A DNA stretch of 64,000 nucleotides from Lamellibrachia satsuma (Eukaryota; Annelida; Polychaeta; Sabellida; Siboglinidae). The stretch's first letter is position 1. Each line of letters starts with the position of its first letter. Position numbers and translations under genes: made by a program. The stretch is taken from positions 11,577,501-11,641,500 of the forward strand of contig BSQZ01000015.1 in NCBI GenBank assembly GCA_033239005.1. Reading direction: 5' to 3'. A model generated the notes under the pieces. That model did not search any database. It was not told the DNA's origin and worked only from the letters and a program-made list of their open reading frames with translations. Below, one piece after another: positions 59,898-64,000 of the stretch.

Positions 59898-62800
59898 CTA
59901 CTGTCTACAAAACACCTTCAGTGTGTTTTGGTAGAGTGAGTTGGCGAGGTCATTGATGTCTTCTCCCCTCGCACCAGCCATCACTTCCAGCACTTGTCTG
60001 CAGCATACAACAACATATTCACAGTTGTCTGTAACACACATAGACATAAATAGAACACCCGTTAGTAAAACAAGACCGCTGAGCTCAGTTGACACATGAA
60101 AAAGTGATGCTGGCACGGACCAATGACATTCATGCTGCTGCACGGCAAGAACCCACTGGAGGCCCTGTGTTTATACTGTACAGCACCCAGTCTTCATCAT
60201 ATATCTATAGATATACAGTACTAATAAGAGATTATTACTATATAGCTATATATACCTAATACGTTATTACATGCACAATCTATTCATGCACCTTGTATAT
60301 CAAATATCATAACATATTAACTATAACAGTACCACCACTAAACATGATCGAAACTGAACTTTCTGAAGTGCTCTATATATGTATTAGCTAATGACTGCAA
60401 GTGGTCAAAATCTCATTAAGCCCTGTTGGACATTCTTCTTGATCTAAGGTCCCAAAAATATTCTTTTTCCATCTTCATTCCCCAGCTGCTCCATCACTGC
60501 CATTTCCACCTGCAGATCAAGATCTTTCTCGAAAGTTATCTGGCCAACTAGCCTCATGTAAAGAAATGTGCTCTCTCATTTAAGCTGTCAATTGTTTTAG
60601 TAGGCAACCTTTCACGTGGTTTGTCAAACAAATGCATAGAATGCAATGAATGTTGCAATGTGTACAGAATGAGTTACATGATAGTGGTTCATACAACGAA
60701 GAAAAGGCAAATGACGACCAAAAAGGGGAGACCCTCATTAAATGCAGATGACTTGATAAAGAAAAAAATCTTATTAATGAGCTGACATCTAGTAGAGTTT
60801 AAAAAAAGAGTTATAAATATGCATACACGCACGCACACATTATTTATAAAACTGAATCCTACCCCTATAACATTTTATGTTGCACCCAATCAATGTGACT
60901 ACTGGGAAACACTTAATGTACGCTCCCCCAAGAAAAACAACGTAACTGTGATATTTCAGAACATTTTCGAAACTTACATTCATTCACATATACACTAACA
61001 CAGCACAAACATTTGCGACATAAATTACCTGAAATAACAAGATTCGGCGATTCGTACAGCTGTAAGTCATACAGGAAATAACCATATTCGTTGTCCCACA
61101 ACGTTCTCCAGCAAGCCTCCAAAATGTTTGTCTTGAAGAGTTTAACACAAATGCATGATGTTCACTCCAGTATGAACAACCCAACTGTCCACACTTATAG
61201 CACAACTGCTGGGACCACCCTCACCCAAATAATTTATCAGTCTGGTGGCCATGCCCCATTAACAACAAATGACAATGACAAATCTTCAAGTTAATTGGTT
61301 CCTGGTGTCATCATCACTGGCTATTAGCCCGATAAGTTTATACTCTGGTAGCCACCTCATCTTCATTGCTTTTGTTTGCCTTATATTGTACATGATGATG
61401 GTGAGTAAGAAATAAATTAACTCACTCACTTACTCACTTACATATGTTAGACTACTATTTGTAACATGCTATGTTCACACTATAAACAGTACTACCCTAT
61501 GTGTCACAGTTGTCTGCAGTACACAGCAACACACATTCACAGTTGTCTGCATCACACAACAACACATTCACAGTTGTCTGCAGCACACAACAACACACAT
61601 TTACAGTTGTCTGCAGCACACAACAACACATTCACAGTTGTCTGCAGCACACAACAACACACATTCACAGTTGTCTGCAGCACACAACAACACACATTCA
61701 CAGTTGTCTGCAGCACACACCAACACACATTCACAGTTGTCTGCATTACAGAACAACACACATTCACAGTTGTCTGCAGTACACAGCAACACACATTCAC
61801 AGTTGTCTGCATCACACAACAACACACATTCACAGTTGTCTGCATTATGCAACAACACACATTCACAGTTGTCTGCAGCACACAACAACACACATTCACA
61901 GTTGTCTGCAGCACACAGCAACGCACATTCACAGTTGTCTGCAGTACACAGCAACACACAATCACAGTTGTCTGCAACACACAGCAACACACATTCACAG
62001 TTGTCTGCAGCACACAACAACACACATTCACAGTTGTCTGCAGCACACAGCAATGCACATTCACAGTTGTCTGCAGTATACAACACATGTTCAGTTGTCT
62101 GCAGCACACAGCAACACACATTCACAGTTGTCTGCAGTATACAACACACATTCAGTTGTCTGCAGCACACAGCAACACACATTCACAGTTGTCTGCATCA
62201 CACAACAACACACATTCACAGTTGTCTGCAGCACACAACAACACACATTCACAGTTGTCTGCAGCACACAACAACACACATTTACAGTTGTCTGCATCAC
62301 ACAACACACATTCACAGTTGTCTGTAGCACACAGCAACACACATTCACAGTTGTCTGCAGTATACAACAACACACATTCAGTTGTCTGCAGCACACAGCA
62401 ACACACATTCACAGTTGTCTGCAGTATACAACACATATTCACAGTTGTCTGCAGTACACAGCAACACACAATACAGTTGTCTGCAGCACACAGCAACACA
62501 CATTCACAGTTGTCTGCAGCACACAGCAACATACATTCACAGTTGTCTGCAGTATACAACACACGTTCAGTTGTCTGCAGCACACAGCAACACACATTCG
62601 CAGTTGTCTGCAGCACAGAACAACACACATTCACAAATATTAATGCACTATACAGCTGTAGTTTCAATTCAACAAATGATCATATTTTAGGCATAATGAC
62701 AACTGCTTACGAGAAAACAATTAGCTTTGCTTCTTGATAGGCACGCTGCTCAAAAAGTCCATATTTCATTACATCTGCATATTACATGAGACTTAAGAAC

Positions 62801-63748
62801 AAATTGGTTTGTTGGGTGTCAAGATTTTATCAATGGTACAATATCCAGTGGGACTTACATGATCATTGACGATTCATTCCTTCCCTTCACCATACTGCCT
62901 GCCACCCATTTCTCCTTCTTCTTACACGGGAACTGTGTCTTTATGTACTTGTGGCCGGCATGTGTTGGACGGATCTCGCACCAGGGGGCGTCTGAGGACA
63001 CAATCCACTGTTGAGATGGTTCACACCTCAAGTTTTGGCAGGGGTTTTACTGGAAGATGTTGGCTTATATTTCTAACATGTGGACATGGTTCTACTTAAA
63101 CAGAGGGAGCAGGCAAATATATGTCCAGTAGATGATTAAATATGAATATATATAACTGCATTTGATGCAAGTCATTGTGAGACCAAACAACAAGACCTAA
63201 TACGTAAGTGAAACTGCTAATTATTATATTATACTATAGAATGGTTACACCACAGAAACAATCACCTCAAAAAGGCTGGCTAACTTGCTAACTTACCCAG
63301 AGTTGAGAGATGCCAAACAAAGGCAGCAGCAAACTTTCAACTACGTTTCATGTTTGCAGCAAAATAACACTTATGTAGACCTGTATACATCGTCATCGCA
63401 AAAACTTAGTAATCTATGTACATCACATCAGACAAGAAGCTTACCAGTTTCTATCATAAGCCTTTCACATGGAATATCACACATTGCGTCAATATTTTCT
63501 TGAGTCTTCAGTGAGCTGAAAAATACATAAATTGTACTATTAGTCCCAAGAAAATTCACCCTTGTTTGAGATAACATTTAAAGTATTTTAATGATGTCCA
63601 AAAAACCACAAGTGACTAATGAAACAATAACTTTACTGCTACCAACGTCTGCAAGTTGACTTGTTGCTCACCAGCCATTGATGCCAATGTAAAGACCCAG
63701 GTCCAATATACTCTTTACGTCTTCCTTTGTCCCGTCAAATGAATGTAC
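59898..63748 (-). CDS. TATDN1: TatD-type deoxyribonuclease TATDN1, C-terminal four exons (5' part outside window)
   Basis: Minus-strand exons 63672-63748, 63445-63515, 62859-62991 and 59898-59997 join in phase to 126 codons plus TAG (59898-59900). Recognised text is [20 protein letters not shown] then [30 protein letters not shown] and [17 protein letters not shown], ending [20 protein letters not shown] then NTLKVF. H in VHSFDG and the ETDAPW box with its Asp are metal/active-site residues of the TatD amidohydrolase family. Human TATDN1 is about 297 residues, so roughly the first 170 residues lie past 64000. The family has metal-dependent 3'-5' exonuclease/endonuclease activity. The last intron (59998-62858) holds a ~34-copy minisatellite resembling its own 3' splice site. 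Confidence 0.95.
60050..61500. other. TATDN1 last intron, left part; unassigned
   Basis: Two short minus-strand stretches look mildly coding: about 60590-60450, with [20 protein letters not shown], and 61122-61029, with [20 protein letters not shown] ending at a CAG|GTAATT donor. I recognise neither, and neither is needed for the TATDN1 frame. Confidence 0.3.
61506..62635. repeat. 33-bp minisatellite, ~34 copies, last intron of TATDN1
   Basis: Unit TTGTCTGCAGCACACAACAA plus CACACATTCACAG. Variants include GCAACAC, GTATACAAC and a 4-nt-shorter CATTCAGTTG form. The same unit occurs once at 59995-60028, spanning the acceptor of the last exon. Open frames of up to 423 codons through it are by-products of the 33-bp period. 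Confidence 0.95.
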
Positions 63749-64000
63749 CTGCAATAATGATAATCATGTTGACACTTGTCTGATTAATTTACCCTATAAG
63801 TACATAGCACGCATGCACACATGCACGCATGCACGCACACCCGCACACCAGCACAAACCATTTCATTGCAGTCTTGTTCAATTAAATCATACTAACAGGC
63901 ATATATACCAAACCAATACAGTTGACAAATACCAAACGTGATCAAACTTATCACAATAAATAGAGAGAAGAAATACAAGTATAATTTACATGAAAATAAC
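62636..64000. other. Remaining TATDN1 introns
   Basis: Apart from the three exons listed and a short CA/CG-rich stretch near 63810-63860, nothing is recognised. Confidence 0.5.

Noticed and set aside
61466..62737. Frames of up to 423 codons ([11 protein letters not shown] / [11 protein letters not shown] repeats)
   Set aside because: The 33-bp period keeps most frames open on both strands; the array is intronic in TATDN1.

Overview
The window is animal (metazoan) genomic DNA. Four spliced genes with GT-AG introns read clearly as orthologues of human genes, and they sit in AT-rich sequence packed with non-LTR, tyrosine-recombinase and Penelope-type retroelements, DNA transposons and at least fourteen minisatellite arrays. 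Compact exons with long repeat-filled introns, a Ngaro/PAT-type retroelement and Penelope, MULE, pogo and hAT relics fit an invertebrate (lophotrochozoan, invertebrate deuterostome or similar). I cannot name the species from sequence alone. No bacterial, viral or CRISPR gene set is present.

Layout: (1) 1-870 diverged ~350-bp tandem repeat. (2) ~1825-17590, minus strand: DMAP1, ten coding exons reconstructed in frame plus a possible terminal one. Its 9.3-kb fifth intron carries a LINE split by a 6.3-kb Ngaro-type retroelement (5666-11980, minus strand); its fourth intron holds a 61-bp x16 minisatellite. (3) 17.9-24.2 kb: MULE/FLYWCH relic, a hAT-type element with terminal inverted repeats and 8-bp target duplication that contains a LINE tail, and a stretch with nine copies of GGGCCGAA ending in a tRNA-like SINE head. 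(4) 24.2-29.2 kb: two MITE-like elements, LINE scraps and microsatellites. (5) 29272-30821, plus strand: ECHDC1, two coding exons. (6) 31.8-39.4 kb: pogo transposase relic, 81-bp minisatellite, LINE tail, tetranucleotide tract, two Penelope GIY-YIG segments and three minisatellites. (7) 39529-58667, plus strand: TMEM214, sixteen coding exons giving 678 residues without a frame break, with two GC-AG introns and several intronic minisatellites. (8) 59796-64000, minus strand: the 3' four exons of TATDN1, convergent with TMEM214; the N-terminal part lies beyond the right edge.

The four host genes do not form a pathway: chromatin (DMAP1), acyl-CoA proofreading (ECHDC1), an ER-membrane protein (TMEM214) and a TatD-type nuclease (TATDN1). 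The most unusual signal is the origin of several minisatellites: the array in the last TATDN1 intron is built from a copy of that intron's own 3' splice site, an array at 37.7 kb repeats a unit that also occurs inverted at a nearby transposon-like end, and an 81-bp array contains pogo coding sequence. Many very long open frames in these arrays are by-products of periods divisible by three, not proteins.
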